Positions 1 through 11,219 are shown, counted from the first letter of the stretch. The stretch: DNA of 64,000 nt from Dryococelus australis (GCA_029891345.1 CM056994.1:62498751-62562750), one strand, 5' to 3'. Made by a program: numbers and translations. Notes: generated by a model from the sequence alone, not told the origin.

Positions 1-2580
1 TGTTTTAAATTTCAGTGTTAAATGGTGCAATAACTTTTATTTTGGTGTTTGGCGGTGTATTAATATTCATTTAGGTGTTATTTCGATTCTATTGCTATTC
101 ACCACATAATCTTGTGTCTACTTATTGCTTTTGCATCACAAATGCTAACTCCTCAGTTGTCGACCATCTACGAACTAGGAGTGTTTGGCCATGGTATTTG
201 GGACTGTAATATTCCACCAGTATCTTGAGCATGCAGAGTACCTTCTGGAGATTTATAATCTAACTTTTTCATGGCTTTTAACTCACTTTTGGCAGTTGGG
301 CAAAAATATGACATTGGGTAATGTGAATCAACATTAAAGTTAAGGTTCAACATAACAGGAAAAGAGAAAATTTTGATACTGATACACTCTCATGTAGACT
401 TGAAGAAACAAATTTATCTGATGCATCTAGAACTTTTCCAAACTGTAACTTTTCTATGGAATTCCCAATAGCTTTTAAAAAACATTGTAAGTTAAGAACA
501 AGATCCAAAGTTGAATCAGGTTATACAAAATTAGAACTCAGATACTGAATAAAAACCGTATTCTTTGTCCACGGGTGTCATGGATTATAAAATAACGAAA
601 TAACCAGAAACACGTCTTGCATAGTACCATATATACCCGAATCTACGACAATGTTTTTTACCATAATTTACTTTTCAAAATGTAGGGGTTGCTGTAAGAT
701 TAAGATACATAGATTTTGAAGTGACAAATTTTTGGAGTGTGCAGTAGTCACTTACTTAGAGGTATGTTTTTTTAAATTAATTGTAGTGCAGCACAAAATG
801 GCATCTACCTGGTCAAAACATCCTGAGTAGACCTAAACAAATATTATCAATTGTACAGTACTTATACACAGATTTTGTTATTGACCAGTTGTGCGAGTTC
901 TGTTATTTATATGCAGTTATTAACACACATTTACTGTTAAAATGGCTGACCACATGGAAACTAGAGGTTCTACAAGCAATTCCTGTAAAAATGAAAGGGC
1001 AAGTTACGACAAAAACTTAAGATGATGGTTCTTAATTACGCTGTACAAACAATTATGCTGCTGTGCTAAAGTACGGCGTGTCTGAAGTAAATGCGAGGCG
1101 ATGGAAAAATCAATGTGAAAAATTGAGAAGTTGTAAATAGAGTAGAAAATAGTTTAGTGGACCAAAAAATGGCTGGTTCATGAAATACAAAAAAAAAGAC
1201 TTAAAGAAAATGCAATAAACAATTATTTTCCCTAAAAACTCAAACATGCACAGGGGAGTAATCTCAGATAAGAGGTCGTCTTGGAATTGGGTATATACGG
1301 TATATTGAGACCAACTGTGTTTTAATATTGTCATTATTTCCCCAATAGGCAGACACCTTGGCATATAAACTACTGAGCTATCAGAAAGTCAAAACGTGTC
1401 AGTTGGGCACTACATGAAAACCAGCTCAGATCACACAGTTGGATTTTTTGACAGCCTAAACAGCAAAAAGAACACTGCCAAAATTTTCTATTGATTTTGT
1501 AGAACCCATGCATAGGAATACTTCTAATAACATCATCCTGTTAGTACAGTGGAATCCTTGTATCACACTTTTCAAGGGTAAAGCTGAATATGGTGTAATT
1601 CAGGGAAGTGTAAATAGGGGAAATTGTAAATAAGTGAAAAACATAATGTCAAACTGAACTTCACGTTAACAGTTACGAAAATAACAGTAAATGTATTACA
1701 CAATGCTTAAACACTAGCACGATGTACTATTTGATGCTTTAATTAACATATAAAACAATAGGAAAATTAATATCACAAAAATTCTCCAAAATCGAAGAAT
1801 AAAGCAAAACTCAAAAAATACCTTTATTTTTAGGCCAGGGCAAGAAGAAAGAAAAAAAACCCTACAAGGTTGTGTAACGCATTTCTCCATAAGTAGAAGT
1901 ACTTATTAGTTTTGTTTTCGTAAATCAAATATTTGCACGATCAGATTATTTGACTATGGTAGTCATCACTGGTTGTTCTGGTTTAATACGTGAGGGCAGC
2001 ATTTTCTAAAAATCCCTCTCAAACTCTAAGCATGAACCTCTAATCTATTGCCCAATTTCACTTTGACAAGTATTTCTAACACTTCCTTATCTTTAGACCA
2101 CTTCTCAAAAATTAAATTTACTATCTAATTATATTCCATGAAATTTAGAAAATTTATTTCCCAATTTGTCCAAGACTGCAACTAGTGTCATGATTCCAAA
2201 CTATAAGAGATTTTTCAATATGTTCTGCAATTTGAATATTTTTGTTCGAAAACCGTTCTTTTTTACTATCTTCAGTAATGAAGAGTGTGACCAAGAAAAA
2301 GTGTACTTTGTTCTTGATCAAAAGTAGTAGTTCTAACATGGGAGAGACACGTTTTTCATTAACATAAAACTAATCATTAGTCTGATGAATTACTCATCTA
2401 CTAAAGTCATTACTTACTAATGTTCGTGGTAGTGTGTGCTGGCATAGGTTTTTATCTATTGCCAACAGTGAATAAGCTACTGCCCTTGTTACTGTTATCA
2501 AAAACCTTATCAATTAAATATTTTTTTCAATAGACAACTCTGACACTCCAGTATAATGAGCAGTTCATAATGTCCCATGG
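1..2580. other. AT-rich non-coding stretch, no gene recognised
   Basis: No conserved coding region was recognised. A 61-codon minus-strand open frame at 168-353 has no splice signals or motifs I can name. A pogo-like inverted-repeat start, TA followed by CAGTGGAATCCTTG, begins at 1547, but no matching right end was found, so it may be a broken MITE. The rest is low-complexity AT-rich sequence. Confidence 0.5.
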
Positions 2581-2639
2581 TTTACTGTGAAAGTATGGTA
2601 AAACCTTAATTTTTACCCGCTCCATCACATGCTGCAATT

Positions 2640-2860
2640 ATTATGACCCTCAAATTGCACAAAAGCATTTTTTTCTTGAGAACGGACATAGAAGTTTCAG
2701 CTATGTGGTACATGACAATTTCAGGCTAAATGCATCGCTGCAAACAGTACACGCATGAACATGCTTCGAAGTCCCCTTTGTGAACCACCATTTTGTCTTT
2801 CTCTTTCCCCATACTCTGCACCCTCAAGCAAGCAGAAAGATAGTAAATGCAGTGCAGCCA
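2640..2860 (-). mobile_element. 5' fragment of an IS630-like DDE transposon
   Basis: On the minus strand this stretch resembles the upstream flank and first codons of the DDE element at 13.17-14.80 kb. Both have the order Met-Ser-Val-x-Lys-Lys near the start, followed by a GTGCAATTTGAGGG string (rc at 2651-2665 and near 14610-14625), and similar upstream sequence with a CATACTCYGC block. Only about 220 bp can be matched. The rest of the transposase is missing, so this is a truncated, decayed relative. It was identified by comparing the two copies within the window. Confidence 0.5.
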
Positions 2861-2864
2861 GATG

Positions 2865-3780
2865 TCTGCGAAAACAATGTGAGTTTTTAAAATTTATTGT
2901 CACTCTTTGGTAATAATTGTGCTTATACACATACTAATAAAAGCTAGCCTGGCATACCATGGCGATCACAGTTTTGTTTAGAGCAACGTCATGTGTCCAT
3001 CCATGCATTGCTATTATAAGATGTCCACCGAAATTCCATTTTGGAGTTCCCTGACTTTACAATGTTTTCCATGCAGAACCTGACTACGTTTCCTGACCCA
3101 ACTATTTTCAGGACCAAAACTGTCGAATACTATATTTATCCGCTACTGACAGAACAAATATGCTATCAGTAAAGCAGAATCAAATTACATTACACCAGAG
3201 CAAGCAAACAGGACCAACATTTTATTCAGTCTGTGTACAATTCTCGCAGTATTTGCTATTGACTGCACACAAAAATAATTAATTATGTACATATATGCCC
3301 TATGTGACTTGGCAAAAATGTATTATTGCCAGTTCATAGACTTAAATACTAAAATTTTAACTCGCATACACTTATAATTACATTACCCGGTATTCACACA
3401 ACTAAAAACTTTTGCAAGGTAACAAATTATTTACATTTTCCCCTGACTGATTAAAAAATTCCCAGACCTTTCTCCTGTAACACGAAATTCCCCAACTTTT
3501 CCTTTACCCTGTTTTCCCTGCGGGTGGACACCTGTAACTATATAATAGTGGGTAACAAAAAACTTGGCTGGATTTAGTTTTTGGCAAATATTCAAAAATA
3601 CAGCCTGCCCACGGAATTTATAATTATTCTGTTTTTTTTTTTTTTTTTTAAATATAGTTTTCATAATAATATGATACAGTTAATGTAGCCCAAATCACAC
3701 TGAAAGATAAAAATATTCCAAGACAAAAAAAATCTACTATTTTTAGCATTGTTTATGCACAGTGTTTCATAAAGACTGAT
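2865..3780. other. AT-rich spacer, nothing recognised
   Basis: No coding similarity, inverted repeat or RNA gene was seen. It includes a T-run near 3632-3649 that encodes lysine-rich nonsense on the minus strand. Confidence 0.4.
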
Positions 3781-3981
3781 ATATCACGCCCTTTGGGCAG
3801 TAGAGAACGCCACTATGCAATAGGGAGTTTTTGTTCGGGTACAAGGTCAGGTGCACCCTTTGATGGGCATTCTGTATATGTCAGTTTCTATGTGGTACTG
3901 GTGCCACGTCCAGTGTAGAGGACAGGCCTGGTAGTTTTCGGCAGGGCACGAAGTCCGACTCAGTGAGAGTGACCTTGAATT

Positions 3982-4311
3982 TTAGAGGATTGGCTTGAAG
4001 CGGTATACCTGGGCAGCGCGAACATGATACTGAAGTTTAGCCTGGGTTGACTCTGGCTGGCATGAGCATAAGCCAGGCTGATTTACAGGTAGTGTCTCAA
4101 ACGTTGTGTCGGTCGGCATCTGGTCAGAATAACACACTCGTGTCCGTGAAGTGACTGTAGGCAATTTATGGGGTCTCCTTTTCTGAGCACTAGGCATCGA
4201 AACGCGGTGAGGACTGAGAGTTAGGCCACACCATTGACAGTCCCTGCACATGGGCGAGTCTCGGGAGGGAACAATGTACCCAGACTCGGAGACTACTAAC
4301 TCCAGCCTCAA
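3982..4311 (-). pseudogene. Decayed ORF inside LTR-like copy A
   Basis: This is a 109-codon open frame on the minus strand within copy A, downstream of the Gly-His-Pro motif and just upstream of the Ser-Asp-Phe-Val-Pro motif, which lies in another frame. It is rich in Ser, Pro, Cys and Gln and contains scattered Cys pairs (for example Cys-Arg-Asp-Cys-Gln-Trp-Cys near its start), with no zinc-finger spacing I can name. Given its position it corresponds to the middle of the copy B and C protein, but the frame is probably shifted. I do not recognise a function. Confidence 0.3.
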
Positions 4312-4879
4312 AACACGGTCAAGAGTATGCTACTGAGCAGGCAAGCTGGCCTCAAGATATTGAGTACCTAGTGCCGGGACTCTACAGTTCTGTACATTGG
4401 GAGCACAGGAAGGGTGGCCATTCAATATGCATGTGGGTACTCAACTGGTGTGTGACTCGTATAAGTAATTATCCCGGTCACCCACAAATCCCTTGACTGG
4501 CATGAGGACCACTGCGAGAGGTGTTACAGCTACGGTAAAGGATATGCTAGAGTATGTAGAACTCCTGTTTATTACATTTAACGGGAAGTAAACGGTGTGG
4601 TGTCTCATTACCTCCTAATGTTGGTAAGAACTTAAGGAAGATTAACCTATGCTGAGCCAGGTAGAGGCAACCTGGTCCTAAGCTAACAATGGCAGCATAA
4701 ACGAGCGTTATGAAAATAACAACCTAGTACTACTTCCTACGCACGTGTTGCCCATTAGCGGATGGAGTGTCTGGGTGTGTGGATGATGTTGGCAATAGGT
4801 TGATCTTCGGAACAAATGCGGAGAAGGAGGGTAGGTTAGAGAGGCGAGCAGGCTGGATGAATTCCCTGGCAAGCGCCGC

Positions 4880-4976
4880 TATTTATACTTTGGCAGCTCC
4901 TTCCCATTCAGTCAGCTGGATAGAGGTGACGGAGAGAGGGTAGCTGTGGTACCGCTTCTTCAAGGTGTGACATCAC
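4880..4976 (-). promoter_or_regulatory. CRE-like site and TATA box of copy A
   Basis: On the minus strand GTGATGTCAC (4976-4967) precedes TATAAATA (4887-4880) by roughly 80 bp. The same pair, in the same order, is present in segments D and E. Confidence 0.5.
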
Positions 4977-5239
4977 CGGCCAGCTTGGAGAATCGAGATG
5001 CAGAAAATCATACTAGTGGAGCCAACTAATGGCGTGCTGTAGTACTCAGTGCCTTAGATATATAGCCTCTACAGATGGTGAATAATACAATCTCGGGCTG
5101 AAACATCCATTCTTGAGCCGTGCAGACAGTACAATATTGAGTCCTGTGATGTGTGGTAACAATGAAAAGTTCATTAGAATCACGTAGCAAGATTTACTTA
5201 CTGATGAGGTCAAGTCATAACATCATTGTTGGAAAGACG

Positions 5240-5976
5240 TTATGCGTCAACTTGAAGGATTAAAAAGATTTATTGCAACCAAACAACATTTTGCATTAAT
5301 GACAACAGTGCCCAATGAACGAGGAACTCTGACAGTTTTTTTTATGTTATGCTACGCTGCAAGTTCACAGTCTTGCCTTGCTCACAATGATGCCAGCGTG
5401 ATATTGAGCTGGCATTCCATAGTGTTGCAATATAGCTGCGACACATGTTGAGACTTCATTCTGTGTTTCGGAATTACACACCACGAAGTCGGCACCAAAT
5501 CATGTCCCCCCCACCCCCCTCCGGACCACAAGTTCACTGAACCTTGCACTGTGGATTTTTTTTGGAGACACCCCACCATTGCCATGTAATGTCACAGACC
5601 TAAGAAAGTTTATTGTCGCTGTGGTAGGCAGTATTGATATGCCCATGTTGATGCGAGTATGGTAAAAAAAACTATATTATGTGGATGTATGCAGTGTCAC
5701 CTGTGGTGCAACCATTGAACATTTTAAGGTGTTGCAAAATACTGTTCTGAATTCCACATTCATTCTGCACTGTTTTCATTAATGTACGTTCAGTAAAAGT
5801 TTGTAATCCCTCAAATCTTTACGAAACATCCCATAAAGGAATTTTGGTGGAAACACTGAAATTATTGGTGGTTACGAAATTCCAATCTAATCATGTTCAA
5901 TATATACTTCCTGCTATAAAGAGGATGAATACCAACTATACAGGGGAACTTCCTCAGGTGATTCAACAAATAATAG

Positions 5977-6019
<43 letters not shown>

Positions 6020-6036
6020 CGTTCCCGATTGGAAGC
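5240..6036. other. Non-coding stretch with a TA microsatellite
   Basis: Open frames here (5242-5451, 5382-5585) lack recognisable motifs and overlap on opposite strands. A (TA)n tract occupies about 5979-6016. Confidence 0.4.
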
Positions 6037-6037
6037 A

Positions 6038-6298
6038 ACTTACGAAAATCAATCTTTGAAAAAACACTCTAGGCATAACATGTCACCTATTTTTTCAATA
6101 ACCTGTATTCCACAACTATATAACACTGTGGTTAACTTTAGAGTACTGAATTACTGAATAAATGAATCTTTACCTTAATATTTTCTATAATTTGCAATAT
6201 TTTTTTAAAAATATTACTTAATAGCGAGCGCAGTGATGTGTTGGGAACGACCGGTAAGAATCGATTACAGTTAAAATATTATTTTAACCTCCTTTTAA
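6038..6298. repeat. Dispersed repeat R, copy 1
   Basis: About 260 bp matching 23224-23478 in the same orientation. Shared landmarks in order: CTTTGAAAAAACAC, a TGTATTCCACA block, CACTGTGRTTAACTTTAGAG, a GAATAAATGAA block, and a GTGTTGG...CCGGTAAGAA segment near the end. Similarity stops where the Tc1 remnant begins. The repeat class is unknown. Confidence 0.7.
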
Positions 6299-6299
6299 T

Positions 6300-7331
6300 T
6301 TCAGTGGGCTGTCTAGCTGGGCGGTTGCACGGAAGGTAAAGAGGCCCAAATGGAAGGTCACATTCGTCCTGCATAAGTGGAAGGTCAAAGGGCATTGTGC
6401 CAATGCTGCACATTCTGGGTGACCTCCAATCTTGATCGACAAAATCACAGAACCCTGAAACGTGAAATTGTCAAATATAGGGCACAACCCATGGCTACCA
6501 TCCGACAGGAGTTTCATACAGCAACAGGAGTATCAGTTTTCATTGGAACATTGCGTAGAGGCCCACCGACTTGGATATTTCGGAAGAGCAGTTGCACATA
6601 AGCCCCATATCACGACAAGCAATAAAGCTCGGAGACTCGGGTGTTCTTTGGACCCTCGCAACTAGACACTGGAGCAGTGGAAATCTGTTCTGTAGAGTGA
6701 TGAGTCGAGGTTTACATTATTCTGGTCTGAAGGACATGTATGGGTATGGCATCTACCCAGGGAACGGCTTCTGCCGGAGTGTATAGTGCCAACTAAGAAA
6801 TTTGGTGGTGGCGAAGTGATGGTGTGGGGCTGTTTCACAGCCTTTGGAGTAGGACCGCTTATGTTTATCCATGGTAGCATGAACAAGGCCTATTGTAACA
6901 TTCTGGATAATGAAATGCTCCCAACATTGTGGCATTTTTACGGAATGGACCCGTGTTACTTCCAGGATGGCAATGCCAGGTGACATGATTCAAGGGCTAC
7001 TATGCAGTGGGACACAGACAACAATGTTCGCAGATTGGCCTGGCCTGCCCAGAGCCCCGACCTCAACCCTATAGAACATCTTTGGGACAAATTGGATCGC
7101 CAGGTGAGGACTTGTCAAGCATGGCCAAAATCCATTGCTCAACTCATGGAATGGCTGCAAGAGGAATGGTGACGAATCCCCGTGGATCTCCTGCAAACAC
7201 TCGTACAGAGTATGCAAGACAGGATGGCTGCTGTTATAGCCGCAAGATGTGGCCCTACGAGATTCTAACAGGGTGACAACTACCAAGCAAACATTGTGGA
7301 TAGGTGTCCAATTACTTTTTGGTCAATAGTG
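6300..7331 (+). pseudogene. Decayed Tc1-family transposon and transposase
   Basis: Translating the plus strand across several frames recovers a Tc1-type DDE transposase. An N-terminal helix-turn-helix-like part lies near 6390-6560. The first catalytic region, Ser-Asp-Glu-Ser-Arg-Phe, is at 6698-6715. The family string Lys-Phe-Gly-Gly-Gly...Val-Met-Val-Trp-Gly-Cys-Phe is near 6797-6838. The second aspartate region, Phe-Gln-Asp-Gly-Asn-Ala-Arg, is near 6961-6982; the usual Gln-Asp-Asn-Ala-Pro motif is altered. Ser-Pro-Asp-Leu-Asn-Pro-Ile-Glu-His-Leu-Trp-Asp is near 7048-7085. The typical Gly-Pro-Thr-Arg-Phe end precedes a stop at 7266-7268. In-frame stops and shifts show it is dead. The 3' terminus GTGTCCAATTACTTTTTGG...TAGTGTA (to 7331) is Tc1-like. 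No matching 5' inverted repeat was seen, so the left end is probably truncated. Confidence 0.85.
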
Positions 7332-7362
7332 TATATACATATATATTTATTTATATATATGT

Positions 7363-9177
7363 TAGGGATGTCAAAATATCAACTTTTCTTGATCTCGATT
7401 CTTGATTCCAACTGCAAAATCTTTCACTCAATTCCACCTCGATTCTGATACCATAAATTAAGATATAGTGATTATCAACATGTGCCCACAGTTAATGTAT
7501 CCTTTTGAAATTTTGTTTTATATTTCAAATTAAACAAACAAAAATATGACGACAGTTACAGGAATATCCTATATTTATGTAACATTCAGACTTAATCTAA
7601 TTAGGCCTAACAAGTTCATATCAGTATTTTTTATGAATATATGATTTATTTGAAATGAATATACACAGAATTATACAAAAAAGCTAAACAAATGTTCTCA
7701 ACTTCTAAATGGAATATTTTAGGTCAACTTATGAAGCTAACCAATATGCACACAAATATTGATGCCATTTCAGAAATGAAACAAATACAAGTAACCTTTG
7801 ATTTTGCATTGCTAAATGAAAATGCTTCTACCAGACATTTTAAGTTGCAGGGACAAAATGACTTACTGCTACACGCATATTTGTCCAAAAGATCTCCTGA
7901 ATCATAATTATTGGGAATTTTCTTGTACTTTTCGTATTTGCATAAAATTTTTCTCATGTAACTAGTAGTGCAACTGACCCTACCTCGTCAAATTTTTGCC
8001 GAACACAAACTCCAAAATGAGTAATTTGCGTAATTTATGTCAAATGAAAGAAAAATAATTCCATACATTGTTTGACTTTTCTGCACGTCTATGTAAATAA
8101 AATCGTCAGTACATTGAAAATAACATTACCCACTCTGAGAAAAAAGAAACTGATATTTTTGGTAAAGGTAAACATGAAAAGAAAATTGCTTTAAATTTCA
8201 ACATCAAAAAACGAAAATGCCAAAAACAGAAAATATATTTGGTACAAAAAATGTAACGGTTCTTCATCTAATATACAGTTAAATAATACGTAAACAAATA
8301 AAAATTCCGAAAAATTATACTAGGATAGCGGGTATTATTAAGGATCCTGGTCCAGGATCATTTTGCTCCCACTACTAAAAACTATAGCGCAACAGACTAA
8401 AACCCAATGCATGTTCCGCATCAGTGACTCGGATCTCTAGGAGCCTGCCGCTAATGAGGGTTCTTATGTACAAACAACATCTGGTTGCAGACAGACGTTG
8501 ACTTCCTCCAGAGGGGCAGCTTATCAACTAACGCTGATCGCAACACTTATGCACAACAAAGTGCTATCCCCAACAGTTTCCGCGTGTGCGGCGGTGGTCT
8601 TTCATCCGTATCTATCAGTTTGTTTTAGTATTTTGTCTATGCGGTCATTTACAGGTTTAGATATTGTACCGTAGATTTCCACGTGCATTTGTAGCATTCT
8701 TGCAACAGTACACACGTACTGAATCATGTCAGAAAGTACACAAAAAAGAATGCATGTAGTTTTTCCATTAAAGCCACGCTGCATAGCACATACAGTGACG
8801 TCGGAGTGAATTGAAGCAGCCAAATATTGATAATAACCGCCTGCCACATGACAGCCATCAAGGAAAAACTACTCATTTATCGCGAGTTTCGATTAGCCGA
8901 CTATCTCTTCCTCTGTATTAGCACCAATAATCGAGGTTCTACTGTAATATCTTAATTATTTCATAGTCAAACCATAATTGAATTGTTAATACCGGTTAAT
9001 GCACAAAAGTTCAGTACAGGTTAAGCCTATTTGAAAAACCAAAGCCATGTTGCTGTGCAACATAACCTCAAAAAATTATGTGAAAGTGGACGAGGATTTT
9101 GAATTAAACATCTGATTCTCGATTTTTCGATACCTGTAATAATTGAGGGTAACGAGATATCGACCATGACATCCCTA
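7363..9177. mobile_element. hAT-like non-autonomous element
   Basis: The ends carry perfect 11-bp inverted repeats, TAGGGATGTCA at 7363-7373 and its complement at 9167-9177. Just inside both ends are AT-rich segments with scattered TCGAT and TCTCGAT words. The TAGGGATGTCA end and the TCGAT-rich subterminal sequence resemble hAT-superfamily elements (family knowledge, not checked). The 1815-bp interior has no recognisable transposase; the opposing open frames at 7692-7907 and 7724-7957 show no hAT dimerisation or BED-finger motifs. Both flanks are TA-rich, which prevents a clear 8-bp target duplication from being read. A pogo-like terminus at 8927-8944 lies inside it, suggesting nested insertion. 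Confidence 0.55.
8600..8946 (-). mobile_element. Pogo-like terminal fragment nested in the hAT-like element
   Basis: Read on the minus strand, the fragment begins CAGTAGAACCTCGATTATT directly after a TA dinucleotide (8945-8946), the classic form of a pogo/Tigger terminal repeat and TA target. About 350 bp of unrelated sequence follow, including an 81-codon open frame (8602-8847) with no known motif. No opposite terminus was found within the host element, so only one end is supported. Confidence 0.45.
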
Positions 9178-9195
9178 ATTATATATATATAATAT

Positions 9196-9240
<45 letters not shown>

Positions 9241-9275
9241 AACACACAAACAAACAAACACCCACACACACACAG
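9178..9275. repeat. Compound microsatellite (TA)n then (AAAC)n/(CA)n
   Basis: A long TA run at about 9178-9240 is followed by ACAAACAAACAAAC and CACACACACA. It abuts the right end of the hAT-like element and the left end of LTR-like copy B. Confidence 0.8.
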
Positions 9276-9629
9276 ATGCACGACGTCTTTCCTAACATAA
9301 TAAATAACTGCTACTCATCAGTCAACTACACCCCTGACAGCTCTTCCACGAGTCATGTTGCTGCCACCGAAGTCTGCAAGATTGTATTACCTACCGGGCA
9401 GGGACAGGTATACCATTGATAATTATTTCACCCAGTGAACAACCGAGAATATGCAAGAGGTCCGTGGCAAGTACCGCAGTGCACCGCTAGATACCGCCAC
9501 AGACAAGAGACGTAGATCCTGGCACTCTTCAGTACGCCGCCCGCTCGAAGAATACAGATGCCGGGCTCGCACCTGCTGTGCCCCCTCCCCAAACGCACTA
9601 TGCCAGCAGAAAAAGGGATGGCCGAGAAG

Positions 9630-9637
9630 TATAAAAG
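9630..9637 (+). promoter_or_regulatory. TATA box of copy B
   Basis: TATAAAAG sits in a GC-rich context, 20-30 bp upstream of a probable start region. It aligns by position with TATA-like boxes in copies A, C, D and E. Confidence 0.5.
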
Positions 9638-10159
9638 GGCTGGCAGCCAAGCTTTCCGATCGGAGTTCTTCTAAGCACTTGATTGCTTCCTGAGCTCTCA
9701 CCGCTCCAGTTACTGGTGCAGAGGCCTCTCCTAAGCTTCATCGCTCTTTTCGTAGGGCTGAAGTTCCTCTCCAGCAGATCCTAAGGAAGATCCGGCGGAC
9801 GTCAGGAAGTTACAATTAGACACGTTCGATCCCTTACGGACATTACGGACAGTCACCTGAGATTAGAGCTTGCCTCGAGAAAAAACGCATTAAGTAACTG
9901 CCTAATCCAGCTTTGCACAGGGCACCTTCCCCTGTTTAACGACAGGGTGTTTAACTTTCCGTATACTCCGTGGGGGAATTAGGAGTTAGCACCTCTGCCA
10001 GCAGTGTTTATTTCACTTCGGTAAATAAACACTGTTCTTACCAGTCATCTCAGCTTTCACTCCAAGCTCCTTCCTGTGTCAAATCGGGGCTGCAGGACTT
10101 GGCAGGAGACCGGGTTTTGATTCTGCCGACGGACACTGCACAACAGAACAAGTACATCC

Positions 10160-10456
10160 TTGGAAGGCCACCCATTCCTTGTACATTGTAGGAGGAACAG
10201 TAGAGCCACGACATTAGGATACCGTCTCGTGGAAATTGGCTTGTCAGCTCAAAGTCCTCATCGTGCCCTCTGTGGTGCCGAGGAAGGGTTCTTCGAGTTC
10301 AGAGAGACCATTGACCCCTGGACCTTCACCATACCACTGTTGGAAGGCCACCCGTTCCTTGCACCATATGGAAGGAATGGTAGAGCCACAACATTAGGTA
10401 CGCTCCTGGTGGATTGGACTTGCCAACCAGGTGCCCAACTCTCATCGCTCCCCTAG
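10160..10456 (+). CDS. Family protein segment with duplicated GHPF motif
   Basis: This open frame of about 98 codons carries two copies of one peptide unit, Leu-Glu-Gly-His-Pro-Phe-Leu followed about 10 residues later by Arg-Ala-Thr-Thr-Leu-Gly. The units start near 10157 and 10339, a 182-bp period, and both are in one frame, so the duplication preserves coding. Between them is a Cys-Gly-Ala-Glu-Glu-Gly segment. A single, more diverged unit is present in copies A and C at the matching position. No start codon can be chosen with confidence and the frame may be entered by splicing. The function is not recognised; the position suits a gag-like product, which is inference. Confidence 0.4.
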   Translation: MEGHPFLVHCRRNSRATTLGYRLVEIGLSAQSPHRALCGAEEGFFEFRETIDPWTFTIPLLEGHPFLAPYGRNGRATTLGTLLVDWTCQPGAQLSSLP

Positions 10457-10480
10457 TGGTGCAGAGAGGGCTGCAGTCTG

Positions 10481-10891
10481 GTGCAGGGAAGTCTACTCCC
10501 ACGGGACACCCACACACTGACACGTCAGCTGCCCAAATCCTGCTGCTCTGATCTATACCTCATGCCGTACACCCACAGAGGTGGAGTTGAGAGACGGGCC
10601 AGAAAGGCGAGAGCAATTGCTAAGCTATCCCAGGGAGTACGTATCCTTCCTAGCGGGTACAGGTTACTCAGTCCACGGGAACAAGCGGCACTTCAATGCT
10701 GCCTCATCATACCAGTTGCAGACGTTCCTGTCGGATTGTTCGAGCCACCCACTAGGGTCGTGGAGGGATACCATCCGGTAGTGCAGGAGGCACTCTTTGG
10801 CATCAAACAGGCAGACAAACCCGAACCACAGCCAGAAGCACCCGTACCAGAGGAGATCACCCCAGTCAAGCGGAACACCAGTCGGTGCTAA
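10481..10891 (+). CDS. Family protein segment with PREQA motif
   Basis: A 136-codon open frame downstream of the GHPF segment. It contains Leu-Ser-Pro-Arg-Glu-Gln-Ala-Ala-Leu (near 10666-10692), a Gly-Ile-Lys-Gln-Ala-Asp stretch (near 10799-10816) and a Pro/Glu-rich tail (Pro-Glu-Pro-Gln-Pro-Glu-Ala-Pro). Copy C has a matching Leu-Asn-Pro-Arg-Glu-Gln-Ala-Gln-Ala-Leu and a Leu-Lys-Gln-Pro-Asp at corresponding places, again followed by a Pro-rich tail, so the frame was coding in an ancestor. The C-terminal Asp-Phe-Val-Pro part lies in another frame after 10891, implying a frameshift or intron. Family and function are unknown. Confidence 0.45.
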   Translation: MQGSLLPRDTHTLTRQLPKSCCSDLYLMPYTHRGGVERRARKARAIAKLSQGVRILPSGYRLLSPREQAALQCCLIIPVADVPVGLFEPPTRVVEGYHPVVQEALFGIKQADKPEPQPEAPVPEEITPVKRNTSRC

Positions 10892-11142
10892 GACGCAGGT
10901 ACCCGCCAACCCCACGCCACCTCGCGAATTGCTGCGCCACTACCCAAGCCGGTACCTCGTAGGGGGGTCAAGGTCGTAGGGCCTGACTTTGTGCCCAGCC
11001 GTTGACTTATGAGGCCCGTATTATACACCGGGCGGGCACCTGCGCCCCGGACCGAATTAAGGAGATTAGATGTGACTCGCCTAGCATCGCCCAAATTACC
11101 TAGGGGTGAGGGGAGTGGCAGCCGGGACTGTCACACATCAAT

Positions 11143-11215
11143 AGACACACACATACACACACACACATACACACACGTATATACCTCATGTATGTGTATA
11201 TATGTATATATAAGC
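11143..11215. repeat. CA/TA-rich microsatellite
   Basis: ACACACACATACACACACACACAT runs grade into GTATATATG repeats just after copy B. Confidence 0.8.
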
Positions 11216-11219
11216 AACC

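Larger units (their letters stand above)
3790..5200 (-). mobile_element. LTR-like element copy A (minus strand)
   Basis: Read on the minus strand, this has a CRE-like palindrome (GTGATGTCAC, 4967-4976), a TATA box (TATAAATA, 4880-4887) and then GC-rich transcribed-looking sequence. About 460 bp past the TATA box is a peptide motif of the form Leu-Asn-Gly-His-Pro-Ser (near 4340-4427). About 930 bp past it is Ser-Asp-Phe-Val-Pro-Cys-Arg (near 3945-3960). Both motifs recur in copies B and C. The coding frame is broken. The layout suggests an LTR or internal promoter followed by the start of an internal gene. No polymerase domain is visible, so the copy is non-autonomous or truncated. Outer boundaries are estimates. 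Confidence 0.5.
9280..11130 (+). mobile_element. LTR-like element copy B (plus strand)
   Basis: This is the best-preserved member of the family. It has a TATA box (TATAAAAG, 9630-9637), a GC-rich transcribed-looking segment to about 9960, and then peptide-level motifs. Two in-frame Leu-Glu-Gly-His-Pro-Phe-Leu repeats start near 10157 and 10339, Ser-Pro-Arg-Glu-Gln-Ala-Ala is at 10670-10690, and Gly-Pro-Asp-Phe-Val-Pro is at 10979-10996, followed by Leu-Tyr-Thr-Gly-Arg-Ala-Pro-Ala-Pro. The TATA-to-Asp-Phe-Val distance is 1355 bp, close to copies C (1337) and D (about 1350). No reverse transcriptase, integrase or protease motif is present. Ends were not resolved; the right limit is where a CA-rich tract begins. 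Confidence 0.55.

Noticed and set aside
168-353. 61-codon minus-strand open frame with ordinary amino-acid composition
   Set aside because: No splice acceptor, no family motif and no partner exon; it cannot be separated from chance.
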